Made by a program: the position numbers and the translations under genes
Shown here: in pieces, positions 27,700 through 36,184 of the stretch
How positions within the stretch are numbered: position 1 is the first letter of the stretch
Layout: the number at the start of each line of letters is the position of its first letter
Notes under the pieces: model-generated
Databases searched by the model: none
The model's input: the letters and a program-made list of their open reading frames with translations, nothing else
Told to the model about the DNA's origin: nothing
Assembly (NCBI GenBank): GCA_041485905.1
Contig: JBGPKK010000003.1
Span: 1 to 64,000, forward strand
Origin: JAHFUI01 sp041485905
GTDB lineage: Bacteria > Acidobacteriota > Vicinamibacteria > Vicinamibacterales > CAVVIG01
DNA length: 64,000 nucleotides
Direction of reading: 5' to 3'

Positions 27700-29499
27700 T
27701 CAGAATAGAGCCACCTGCTCCTCGGACCGCAGGTCGTGCCGTCGCATCCGGCTGCGCAGCCGCATCAGCGCGTGGCACCCCAACGCGCTCGCGACCAGCA
27801 CGATGCTCCACACGTGCCCATCGAGAATTGGTACGACGCGCAACCATCGCATGATCGCTTCGCCTAGAACAGCCGCCGCCCCCAGAGGATGGCGCTGGGC
27901 AAGAAACGCCGCAAACACGAACACCGTGACCGGGCAGCTGATGAGGGCGAGTCGGCTGACGCCGGCCGCGAACAGGTCGACGGCCCTGGTCGCGGCCTGG
28001 AACCGCTGGACGTGGCGTCTGATGACAGCGGCCCGAAAGAGCGTGAACTCTTCCAGGCGCTCGGCCATCTCCAGCGCGGCGCCGAGAGCAGAGAGCTCCT
28101 TTGCGCGTGACCTGTCGGCTGCGGTGGTGGCCAATGCCCGGCGATCCGCCGCTCGAAAGTACTGGGCGGCGATCTTCGAGTAATCGACCTCTGGAGCCAG
28201 GTACAACAGCGACGCGTCCAGAGTCTCCTGCGCCCGGCGGATACGCAGCAGCGCCCATTCCATCGTGCAATCGTGCTCGTAGAGAATCCGGATCACGTCG
28301 TTGTAGATGACCGCGACCGACTTCTCATGGTACGGCACCTCGGGCACGGCGGTCTTGGCCGCCCACTCGTGCATGGCCCGGATGAACCCCTCGCGGATGG
28401 CGTCGAGGTCTACGCGCGGCAGCGGTCCACACATGAGCACGCACACATCCGCGGCCTTGGAGTAGTCGCGCGCCGCGAGCGCCAGAATCGTTTGACGAAA
28501 GTACTCGAGATACTCCCGCTCGGTGAAGCTGCATCCGCCGAAGTCGATGAGCGCCACCTGGCTGTCGCGCAGCAGCATGACGTTTCCCGGGTGCAGATCC
28601 CCATGGAAGAGGTTGTCTTCCAGTATCTGTCGCAGCAGCGACAGGATGAGCCGCCGCCCGACCACCTTCGGGTCGACGCGGTTCTCCGCGAGCCACGATT
28701 CCACGCGGTCGGGATCGGTGTTGAGTACGTGAATGTAGTCCGCCATGAGCACCCCCTCGATGAACTCCGTGACCAGCACGCGTCTGGTTGCGTAGAACAC
28801 CTTGGGAGCGACAATGTTGTGCGCCTCGAGCGTGCGCCGCATGCGCCGCGTCGTCGAGCCTTCGTATCGGCAGTCCATTTCCTCCTGCATGATTTGATTG
28901 AGTTCCCAGATCAACTCGTCCCAGCGCAGGTTGGGCCGGTACCCGACGCGCCGCACCATGCGCACAATCCACTGGATGATGCGAAGCTGGTGCTCGAAGG
29001 TCAGCGGGAGGTGCGGGCGTTGCACCTTGACGGCGACGCGAACCCCCGATTGACCGAGACGCGCCAGATGGACCTGGCCCATTGACGCGGCGGCGATCGG
29101 TGTCTCGTCGAACTCACAAAAGAGTGACTGGAGAGGGCTTTCCAGATCGGCCTCGAGAATCCGGATGGCCTCGGCTGCCGGGAATCCCACGGCCTTGATC
29201 TGGAGCTGCGCGAGTTCGCGACAGAACTCGAGGGGAAACAGGTCGACTCGCAGCGAGAGCAGCTGTCCCAGTTTGATCCAGAGGCCGCCAAGGTCTTCGA
29301 GGAGCAACCGAAACCTGCGACCGTACTCGGAGGGGCCCCCACGACGCGTGACCCGAAGCCACAGAGTGGCCACGCACCACCAAAGCAGCCGTGCCGCGAT
29401 CGCGAGGAATGGGAAGCGCGCGGGCCGCGGCGACGCAACAATGGTCACGGCGTCGTGATGCGCGACGAGCGGCGTGGGAATCGAGGCGGCTTTCAGCAT
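27700..29499 (-). CDS. UbiB/AarF (ABC1) family atypical kinase with intact motifs
   Basis: A 599-residue paralogue of the downstream gene, with the canonical set: WIKLGQ (K76-Q79), VAVKV (K158), the ExD-type EEMD near residue 206, HGD at 299-301 with N306, and DFG at 319-321. Hydrophobic segments lie near residues 30-50 and in the C-terminal third. Family members act on lipids or quinone precursors or support their transport. The gene stops 46 bp before the paralogue. The pair sits within a lipid-type biosynthetic region and may serve it. The ATG at 29499 was chosen by alignment of the MLK starts. Confidence 0.88.
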   Translation of the reverse strand: MLKAASIPTPLVAHHDAVTIVASPRPARFPFLAIAARLLWWCVATLWLRVTRRGGPSEYGRRFRLLLEDLGGLWIKLGQLLSLRVDLFPLEFCRELAQLQIKAVGFPAAEAIRILEADLESPLQSLFCEFDETPIAAASMGQVHLARLGQSGVRVAVKVQRPHLPLTFEHQLRIIQWIVRMVRRVGYRPNLRWDELIWELNQIMQEEMDCRYEGSTTRRMRRTLEAHNIVAPKVFYATRRVLVTEFIEGVLMADYIHVLNTDPDRVESWLAENRVDPKVVGRRLILSLLRQILEDNLFHGDLHPGNVMLLRDSQVALIDFGGCSFTEREYLEYFRQTILALAARDYSKAADVCVLMCGPLPRVDLDAIREGFIRAMHEWAAKTAVPEVPYHEKSVAVIYNDVIRILYEHDCTMEWALLRIRRAQETLDASLLYLAPEVDYSKIAAQYFRAADRRALATTAADRSRAKELSALGAALEMAERLEEFTLFRAAVIRRHVQRFQAATRAVDLFAAGVSRLALISCPVTVFVFAAFLAQRHPLGAAAVLGEAIMRWLRVVPILDGHVWSIVLVASALGCHALMRLRSRMRRHDLRSEEQVALF

Positions 29500-29607
29500 A
29501 GGACACGGGCGTGTGCGGCCCTCATGTTTCGATAAGGCGTCCCTCGTGGCACGCCCGCACACATCAACTCGGCGCCGACCTCGGGGGACAGCTTGGAAAG
29601 CGCGCAG

Positions 29608-29615
29608 AGTATACT
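29608..29615. promoter_or_regulatory. Palindromic AGTATACT, candidate bidirectional -10
   Basis: AGTATACT reads TATACT on both strands in the 227-bp gap between the UbiB gene and the divergent desaturase. It could serve as the -10 for both, with leaders of about 100 bases. No convincing -35 hexamer accompanies it. A similar TATACT (27682-27687, minus strand) lies just before the second UbiB gene. Confidence 0.25.
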
Positions 29616-29726
29616 GCACCGTGGCTCCGGGCGGTCGGTCACCCGTGCTCAGCCGGGGCCCAAGAAATCTGCGACGCTCGGCGGCTCTGGCTTATGCTGC
29701 CGGCCGAGGCTGAAGGAAGAGTCACT

Positions 29727-30761
29727 GTGGCGAGCAACTACCAAGAACTCCGAAAACTGTTGGCGCGGGCCGGGTTTTTTGACAAGCAGCCTTTGTACTA
29801 CGGCCTCGCCATGGCGGGCACCCTCCTAGGTTTCACGTTCTGTCTGTGGATCTTTACGTGGGCCACCCGGCCGGCGGCGATCTTCCTCAATACGTGCCTG
29901 TTCGGATTCATAAGCGTTCAACTGGGATTCCTGATGCACGATGCCGGGCACGGAGCGATTTTTCGAGAGACCTGGAAGAATGACGCGGTCGGCCTGATCG
30001 CGGCAGACCTGTTAATCGGCCTCGCCTACGGCTGGTATACGCCTCATCACAGCCGGCACCATGCACATCCGAATCACAACGAACTGGATCCCGACCTGCC
30101 AGTGCTGAGGGTTGCCCTCGCGCTATCCGAGGAGGAGGCGCGGAATGTTCGCGGTTGGAAGCGGTTGGTCGTGAAACATCAGGCCTATCTCCTTCCGCTG
30201 CTGTTTCCGATGGAGACGTTGACCCTCAAGTTCCTCGGCTTCAAATTCCTGCTCCTCGAACGGCCGCGACGCCGGTGGCTCGAGCTGGGGTTGGTGACGC
30301 TGCACCATGCCGCGTATATCGGATTCCTTGTCTATTGGCTGGGTCCGTGGCCCGCACTAGGGGTCGCTCTCATGCACCATATGGTGGCAGGCACCTACCT
30401 CTCGACGGTCCTCATGACAAATCACCTGGGCCGTCCTTTCGCGTCGAAGGACGCGTCGGATCCCTTTGTCGATCAGGTCGAGCCTTCACGGAATGTGAGG
30501 ACGCATCCGTTGTTCGAGTGTCTCTGGGGGTCGCTGAACCACCAGATCGAACACCACCTCTTCCCGGCTATGAGCCGCAATAAGATCCGGCGCGCCTTGC
30601 CGATCGTCAGAAAGTTCTGCGTGGAGCGCGGGGTGGCGTACGAAGAGGTGTCCCTCTTCGAGTGCTACCGCCAGATTTTGAGAGAGCTGAATCACATCGG
30701 CGCGTCGACCCGCGGGTCCGAGGCGCCAACCTCCCACGGGTCCAGGGCGTCAACTTCCTGA
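29727..30761 (+). CDS. Membrane fatty acid desaturase
   Basis: A 344-residue integral membrane di-iron desaturase. The three His boxes are visible: HDAGH (71-75), HHSRHH (107-112) and QIEHH (273-277). The QxxHH form of the third box is typical of front-end (delta-6-like) desaturases, but the N-terminal cytochrome b5 domain is absent. Four or more membrane helices flank the boxes. The start is GTG at 29727, preceded by AAGGAAG at 7 bp. It probably introduces a double bond in an acyl chain made or used by this cluster. Confidence 0.93.
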   Translation: MASNYQELRKLLARAGFFDKQPLYYGLAMAGTLLGFTFCLWIFTWATRPAAIFLNTCLFGFISVQLGFLMHDAGHGAIFRETWKNDAVGLIAADLLIGLAYGWYTPHHSRHHAHPNHNELDPDLPVLRVALALSEEEARNVRGWKRLVVKHQAYLLPLLFPMETLTLKFLGFKFLLLERPRRRWLELGLVTLHHAAYIGFLVYWLGPWPALGVALMHHMVAGTYLSTVLMTNHLGRPFASKDASDPFVDQVEPSRNVRTHPLFECLWGSLNHQIEHHLFPAMSRNKIRRALPIVRKFCVERGVAYEEVSLFECYRQILRELNHIGASTRGSEAPTSHGSRASTS

Positions 30762-30998
30762 GCGTCGCGCCGTTCGAGGAGCACTGCGCCCCTCTCTCGC
30801 ACACCGCCCGTGTTGTCTCCTCGGATCACCCACACGTGGCCGGTCGGAGACCGCCCCCCGCATCACACGGCATTGTCGGGACATCGACGGCATGTTAAGT
30901 CTAGATGACGTCAGGCACGGACGCGCCACCGGTACACCAAAGGGCAAGTGCCTGTACCGCGAAGGTGACTTTTCGTAACCGGCACGTTGGGGGCGGTC

Positions 30999-32357
30999 GT
31001 GAAGATTGTTGTTACCGGCGGTTCCGGCCAACTGGGCACGCTGTTGCTGCGGCGCCTGTTTGGAGACCGCGGAGTGGAATCGGTCATCTCAATCGACCTC
31101 CGGCCGCCGCTGCTGCGCAGCCGCAAACTGCAGTGGATTCGAGCCGACGTTCGAGACCCCGACATCGGTCAGTATTTCCAGAGCGGCGACGCGATCGTGC
31201 ATCTCGCGTACCTGGTGTCTGGCTATTACGCCGGCAACTTGGCGGAAGAGGTCAACGTCCAAGGCAGCCGCAATGTGTTCACGCAGGCCATGGCCTCGGG
31301 CGTGCCGCATCTTGTGTTCTGCTCGTCGGTCGCCGCGTACGGTGCCGTGCCGGGTCACCCGATGCCGCTCGTCGAAAACAGCCCGCGCCGTTTTCAGCCG
31401 GAATTCGGATACGCCGCCACGAAGTTCAAGGTCGAAGAGTGGCTCGACGCCATCGAACGAGACCGCCCCGATGTGATCGTCAGCCGGATTCGGCCGGCGA
31501 TCCTTGTCGGACCGCAGATGCCCAATCTCATGGGAACCATGCTTCGGCACCGGCTCCTTCCCGACATGGGGGCGCCGTTGCCTGTTGTCTGGGACGAAGA
31601 CGTGGTCGAAGCGCTCGTGCTGATTTTGCGCATGCGCGCGCCCGGCGCCTTCAACCTTGCCGCCGACTCGCCGATGCCGACGAGGGAACTGGCCGCATCG
31701 GTCCGCATGCGGCCGGTCAGGGTTCCGCCCCGATTTCTCGCCCGCCCTCTGGCCGAGCTCTCGCGGGTGGGGGAATGGCTCCGGCTCGGGTACTCCTTCG
31801 ATCCCGCGTGGCTCACGTGCGGCGGTGTGCCGATGACCATGAGCAGCCAGCGGGCGCGCGAGGTCCTCGGCTGGAAACCGCGCTGCCCGACCACGCTGGA
31901 CGTGCTGACGACCTACGTGACGATAGCCAGGCGGCGGAGCGGAGCGCGAATCCGCTGGTTTTTTCGAGCCGTGAGAATGGCCTCGTGGCATCAGCCGAAA
32001 AGCCTGGAACTGGCAGGAATGCACTTGCTGATTCACCTGATGCTCACGGGTCCCGAAGGCGCCGACTACAGCATTCTCGTCGAGGACGGGCGTTTGCGTA
32101 TGCGGCCGGGTCTCCGCCGCCCGGCCGACGCGGTCATCACGATGAAGTCAACGCTGTTTCTCAAGCTCTTGTGCGGCCGGTCGAGCTGGAGCCAGGAGTT
32201 GTTGGCCGGACGAATTCTCGCGGAGGGCCAACCCCATGCGTGGATGGTCGTCGCGGGGATCATTTCGAATTTCCGCGGTCAAGTGCATACCCAGGGGCCG
32301 CAGGGATGGGGACCTCGGCTGCTCGGACGCTGGCTCGCGTCGACAGGTGATGTGTGA
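30999..32357 (+). CDS. NAD-dependent epimerase/dehydratase fused to an SCP2-like lipid-carrier domain
   Basis: A 452-residue two-domain protein. The N-terminal extended SDR has the Rossmann motif TGGSGQLG and the active-site YAATK (Y and K of YxxxK) after CSSVAAYG. From about residue 340 the sequence changes to an SCP2/sterol-carrier-like domain: HLMLTGPEGADYSILVEDGR, ADAVITMKS and AGRILAEG. A tethered carrier could hold a hydrophobic substrate for oxidation or reduction of a hydroxyl or keto group. GTG 30999 was chosen; TTG 30987 is possible. The next gene overlaps it by 4 bp. Confidence 0.85.
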   Translation: MKIVVTGGSGQLGTLLLRRLFGDRGVESVISIDLRPPLLRSRKLQWIRADVRDPDIGQYFQSGDAIVHLAYLVSGYYAGNLAEEVNVQGSRNVFTQAMASGVPHLVFCSSVAAYGAVPGHPMPLVENSPRRFQPEFGYAATKFKVEEWLDAIERDRPDVIVSRIRPAILVGPQMPNLMGTMLRHRLLPDMGAPLPVVWDEDVVEALVLILRMRAPGAFNLAADSPMPTRELAASVRMRPVRVPPRFLARPLAELSRVGEWLRLGYSFDPAWLTCGGVPMTMSSQRAREVLGWKPRCPTTLDVLTTYVTIARRRSGARIRWFFRAVRMASWHQPKSLELAGMHLLIHLMLTGPEGADYSILVEDGRLRMRPGLRRPADAVITMKSTLFLKLLCGRSSWSQELLAGRILAEGQPHAWMVVAGIISNFRGQVHTQGPQGWGPRLLGRWLASTGDV

Positions 32358-33424
32358 AGTTCTCGCTCTTCTTTGAAATGCAGATCTCGCAACCGAGCCC
32401 GCAGAAGGAGGCACGAGCCTTTCACGATGCGCTCGAAGCCGCGGTCCTGGCCGACGCCCTTGGTTATCATTGTGCGTGGGCCGTGGAGCATCATGGCCTC
32501 TTCGAGTACTCGCACAGCTCCGCTCCTGAGGTGTTCCTCTCGTTTGTCGCCGCGAAGACCCGACGGATCCGTGTCGGTCACGGGGTGACGCTCCTGCCGT
32601 CCCGATACAACCATCCGATCCGCGTCGCCGAGCGCATCGCCACTCTCGACATTCTCTCGGAGGGCCGCGTCAACTGGGGTTCGGGCAAGTCCGCGTCGCT
32701 CGTCGAGCAAGCCGCGTTCGAAATCGACCGCGCCACATTACACGAACAGTGGCTTGAGGCGCTCGAGATCATCCCAAGGATGTGGAAGGAACCGGTGTTC
32801 GAGTACAAAGGGCGATTCTTCGACATTCCGCCAACGCAGGTGATTCCCAAGCCTGTGCAGTCGCCTCACCCGCCGATATTCGCCGCCTGCTCGAAACCCG
32901 ACAGTGCGGCGCTCGTGGGCCGTCTGGGGATCGGCGCCTTGAATTTCGCCATTGGCTCCGACGACTATCTGGCCGAGAAGGTCGAGCAGTATCGGCAGGC
33001 GGTCTCTGAGGCAAAGCCCGACGGAAGGGCGATCAATAACTCGTTCGCGTGCACGCCCGTGACCCTGGTCCTCAACGACGATCGCAAGGCCTGCGCCTAC
33101 GGGTATCGAGGCGCCCGGTTCTTCGCCGACACGCTCGCCCTCTACTACTGGAGCGGGACACGCCCCGTGGGACCGCTCGAGGTGGAGCGTGGCTTTTTCC
33201 CGGACGCGGAGCTCGACGAGGCGATGCGGTTGCGCAACGCCCCGGGATCCCAGGTGGCAGTGATCGCCGGCGATCCCGTGTCGGCGCGGGAGACAGTCCA
33301 GCGATTCGTCGATAGCGGTGTCGACGAGCTCCTCCTGGTGATGCACGCGGGGACCATTCCGCATGACCTCATCATGGAATCGATACGGACGTTTGCCGAG
33401 CAGGTGATGCCGCATTTCGTGTAA
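32354..33424 (+). CDS. LLM-class flavin-dependent oxidoreductase (luciferase-like)
   Basis: A 356-residue luciferase-like monooxygenase or reductase with the TIM-barrel signature. It begins KFSLFFEMQ and has WAVEHHGLFEYSHSSAPEVFL, then TRRIRVGHGVTLLP, ILSEGRVNWGSGKSAS and a C-terminal DELLLVMHAGTIPHDLIMES. It uses FMN or F420. The GTG start overlaps the stop of the epimerase-SCP2 gene (GTGA), so the two are coupled. The substrate is likely the lipid intermediate of the pathway, but this cannot be shown. Confidence 0.93.
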   Translation: MKFSLFFEMQISQPSPQKEARAFHDALEAAVLADALGYHCAWAVEHHGLFEYSHSSAPEVFLSFVAAKTRRIRVGHGVTLLPSRYNHPIRVAERIATLDILSEGRVNWGSGKSASLVEQAAFEIDRATLHEQWLEALEIIPRMWKEPVFEYKGRFFDIPPTQVIPKPVQSPHPPIFAACSKPDSAALVGRLGIGALNFAIGSDDYLAEKVEQYRQAVSEAKPDGRAINNSFACTPVTLVLNDDRKACAYGYRGARFFADTLALYYWSGTRPVGPLEVERGFFPDAELDEAMRLRNAPGSQVAVIAGDPVSARETVQRFVDSGVDELLLVMHAGTIPHDLIMESIRTFAEQVMPHFV

Positions 33425-33507
33425 CTCGAGCTCGGAGAGCCCGTGCGGCACCGGTCGATCGCGCCGAGTCGGGCCGGCCGGCGCAGCCGAATCTGAGCGT
33501 CGGTGGG

Positions 33508-34428
33508 TCAGTCGCGCCCCGAGGTCCATGCCGAGGGGTTCTCACACAACGCCGCCACCACGTCTGCCACGTGCGCATCGCGCTGCATCGTGAGGTGCGC
33601 GATGCCTGTGAATCTGTAGGAGAACGCCAGATTCCCGTCGGGATCCGCGAGCAAACACAGCTGCGGCGGCGTGACGATTTGGTCGCATTCGGACCACAGC
33701 GTCGCATAGGGAGGCGAGGGAGGCGCCGCCGCCAGGGACATCACGAAGCGACTACCGACCTCCATTTCGCGCCGCGGTCCACCGAACGCCAAAAGTGCCA
33801 TCCAGGTGCCCTGAAGCGGCGTGCTGATCATGATCAGCTGTCTGACGCGGGCGCCTTGTCCGAGTCTTTCGATGTACCAGCGGGACAGAAAGCCGCCCCA
33901 GCTGTGAGCGATGATATCGACCTGGCTCGCGCCCTGCTCGGCAAGCGCCCGCTCGATCAATCGGGCCAGGTCCTGGCTCGATTCCTCCACCGGTGCCAAC
34001 CAGTTGTATTCCAGCGCGTACATCGGGCGGCCGACGCCCCGGCGCGCCAGCATTCGCATGAACCAGTACCAGCTCATGGTCGAGACCCCGTAACCATGCA
34101 CGAAAATGACCGGTGGCACACCCTGTCCCGGACTCATGTTGAAGCCCCTGGCCATCGGCCTGCACATGTACAAGCCGACAAAGAGCATGAGGCTCCAGAC
34201 CTCCCTGACCATCGCGTTGAGCGCGCGTGGCGGGATTCTGCGGTGCGCATAGCGTTCGGTCTGGGGCTTTCGCGCGAACAGGAACCGCGGAGCGACAAGA
34301 AACGAATAGACGAACCCCCCAATGGACGCAAGGATGCTGGCCACGGCGAGCGCGGCGACCACAGCCGCCGGCGCCGACAGGATCCACAACCAGCCCGGAA
34401 TGGAACGCCAGGTGAGCACGGAGGTCAC
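33508..34428 (-). CDS. Membrane-anchored alpha/beta hydrolase (lipase-like)
   Basis: A 306-residue hydrolase with a hydrophobic N-terminal anchor (about 10-45). Core motifs are VIFVHGYGVSTMSW (oxyanion region), the nucleophile Ser in IIAHSWGG and a late GIAHLTM His. It resembles triacylglycerol lipase/PGAP1-type acyl hydrolases. The GTG at 34428 overlaps the P450 stop by 4 bp (GTGA), which sets the start and implies coupling; longer starts would run through the P450 gene. A role in releasing or trimming an acyl product is plausible. Confidence 0.85.
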   Translation of the reverse strand: MTSVLTWRSIPGWLWILSAPAAVVAALAVASILASIGGFVYSFLVAPRFLFARKPQTERYAHRRIPPRALNAMVREVWSLMLFVGLYMCRPMARGFNMSPGQGVPPVIFVHGYGVSTMSWYWFMRMLARRGVGRPMYALEYNWLAPVEESSQDLARLIERALAEQGASQVDIIAHSWGGFLSRWYIERLGQGARVRQLIMISTPLQGTWMALLAFGGPRREMEVGSRFVMSLAAAPPSPPYATLWSECDQIVTPPQLCLLADPDGNLAFSYRFTGIAHLTMQRDAHVADVVAALCENPSAWTSGRD

Positions 34429-35858
34429 TGAGGCCGGCCAGCACCCGGGGGCGTATTTCCAGAGTGGCGCTCGAGAATGTCCTGCCCGTCGGCCTCGGGC
34501 GCGAAGTCCCGGTCTGGCCCGACTGCTTGTTCCAGCGCGAGAACCACACCATCGTGCGGACCGAGCAGCACACCCCTCCGCGTCGGCCGGACGGAGCCCT
34601 TGGTCACCAGGCGGAACCGGCAGCATCGAAGGATCGTGGCCAACACGATTTTCATTTCGTACATGGCCAGCGACGCGCCAAGACATCGATGAGTGCCGCC
34701 GCCAAACGGGATGAACTCGAACGCCGAGTACTTGCGGTCGAGAAACCGTTCGGGCCGGAATTCCAGCGGCCGGGGGTAGATGGCTTCATTCATGTGGACG
34801 AGCGCAATCGATGGCGCCACGGTCACGCCGGCAGGCAGCTGATACCCGAGCAACGTCATCGGCCGACGCAGAAGGCGCGTGACCTCCGGCACGATCGGTC
34901 CGAGGCGGAGGCTTTCGTTGCAGACCGCGTCGAGGTACGCCAGTGACGCGAGTCGCCCAGTACCCCCTGCGGAGCCGGTTGTCGCCAGTTCCTCCCGGAG
35001 TCGGTCGAGCGTCGCCGGGTGACGATGAAGCCAATACAACGTCCACGCGAGCGACCCCGCAAGCGTTTCGTGGCCGGCATAGACCAACGAGACCAACTGG
35101 TCGCGGACTTCGACGTCGCTATATCCGTGCCCCTCCTCGTCGCGGACGCCGACAAGCACGCTGAGCAGATCGTCCCCCGCCTCACGGCGTCGGGCCTCGT
35201 CGATCATCTGCTGGGCGATTCCGTTGAGGTGCCGCATCGCGCGCTGAAAACGCGCCCATGGACCGACCCCGCCGAATTCCCGGCGAATGAACGGCAGAAA
35301 CGCAATCGCCGGACTCATCGTCCGCTGGACCGCCAGGAGGGCGTTCCGAAGTGCCTCCTTCCGTTCGTCCTTTGCCGCAAAGAACACGGTCAGAATGATC
35401 TCCAAGGTGATCGCGTGCATGGCGTCCTGGGCGACGATCGGTGTGCCGACCGGCCACCGACTCGCTTCCTGCCGGGTCAGCTCAGCCATGGCGGCGGCGT
35501 GATGGCTCACCGAACGTGTGTGAAACCGAGGCGTCAGCAAACGCCGGTTCCGCAGGTGCTCATGTCCGCTGGTCACCATCAACGATGTCGGGCCCAGGAA
35601 CGGTTCGACAACGGTTCGGGCAAAAATTCCGAAGCTTTCCGGCGGGGCAGAAAAGATGGTTTCGATCCCTTCGGGCCGGCCCGTCACGACCAGCGGCCCC
35701 CACGGCGTCACGAGGCTGAACGGATCGCCGTACCGCTTCACGCAGCGCGCGTAGAAGCCGTACGAATCCCTGAGATAGTGCGCCGCGATGAGCGGGAACG
35801 AGCGCGGTCCGGGCGGAAGATCTGCTAGACGAGGTGGCGGGAGCTCTGTGGGAGGCAC
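34425..35858 (-). CDS. Cytochrome P450
   Basis: A 477-residue heme monooxygenase. The I-helix is AGHETLAGS, the K-helix ExxR is in NESLRL, and the heme-binding loop is FGGGTHRCLGA with C392. The Pro-rich start PPPRLADLPPGP is typical. Similar bacterial P450s hydroxylate fatty acids or other lipids. GTG at 35858 gives a normal length; the open frame continues upstream but with no P450-like sequence. It is coupled to the hydrolase gene downstream and divergent from the acyl-CoA-dehydrogenase-like gene. Confidence 0.93.
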   Translation of the reverse strand: MPPTELPPPRLADLPPGPRSFPLIAAHYLRDSYGFYARCVKRYGDPFSLVTPWGPLVVTGRPEGIETIFSAPPESFGIFARTVVEPFLGPTSLMVTSGHEHLRNRRLLTPRFHTRSVSHHAAAMAELTRQEASRWPVGTPIVAQDAMHAITLEIILTVFFAAKDERKEALRNALLAVQRTMSPAIAFLPFIRREFGGVGPWARFQRAMRHLNGIAQQMIDEARRREAGDDLLSVLVGVRDEEGHGYSDVEVRDQLVSLVYAGHETLAGSLAWTLYWLHRHPATLDRLREELATTGSAGGTGRLASLAYLDAVCNESLRLGPIVPEVTRLLRRPMTLLGYQLPAGVTVAPSIALVHMNEAIYPRPLEFRPERFLDRKYSAFEFIPFGGGTHRCLGASLAMYEMKIVLATILRCCRFRLVTKGSVRPTRRGVLLGPHDGVVLALEQAVGPDRDFAPEADGQDILERHSGNTPPGAGRPQ

Positions 35859-36184
35859 ACCGGCTCTCGGAGGCTGTGATCGTATCGGGGTTCGACTGAC
35901 GAATGTGACACGAGCTGAACTCCGATGAAGCTTACCACCGATCAAGTGCCTGAGCGACCGATCGAGCCTCAGCTGCGTTGTGAAACGAAAGACGCGACCC
36001 CTTCGTCGCCTCTCGAACCGCCCGATTGCGTCGGACGTCGTCGGCGCAGAAGGGCGACACGCAGAAAGGCGGGCGTTTGACGCACCAGTGGGAAGGGGAT
36101 AGGCTTCCTTGCTGTTCTCGGAGCGGTCCTCCGGACCGGCCACCAGAACAAGGACAGCCATCCGCGACCAGAACAAAGGAACGT
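35859..36184. other. Divergent intergenic region between P450 and acyl-CoA dehydrogenase genes
   Basis: A 326-bp GC-rich spacer. It should contain the promoters for both divergent genes, but no convincing -35/-10 pair was found. The open frames that cross it have no recognisable sequence. AAAGGA at 36175-36180 is the ribosome site of the acyl-CoA-dehydrogenase-like gene. Confidence 0.5.
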
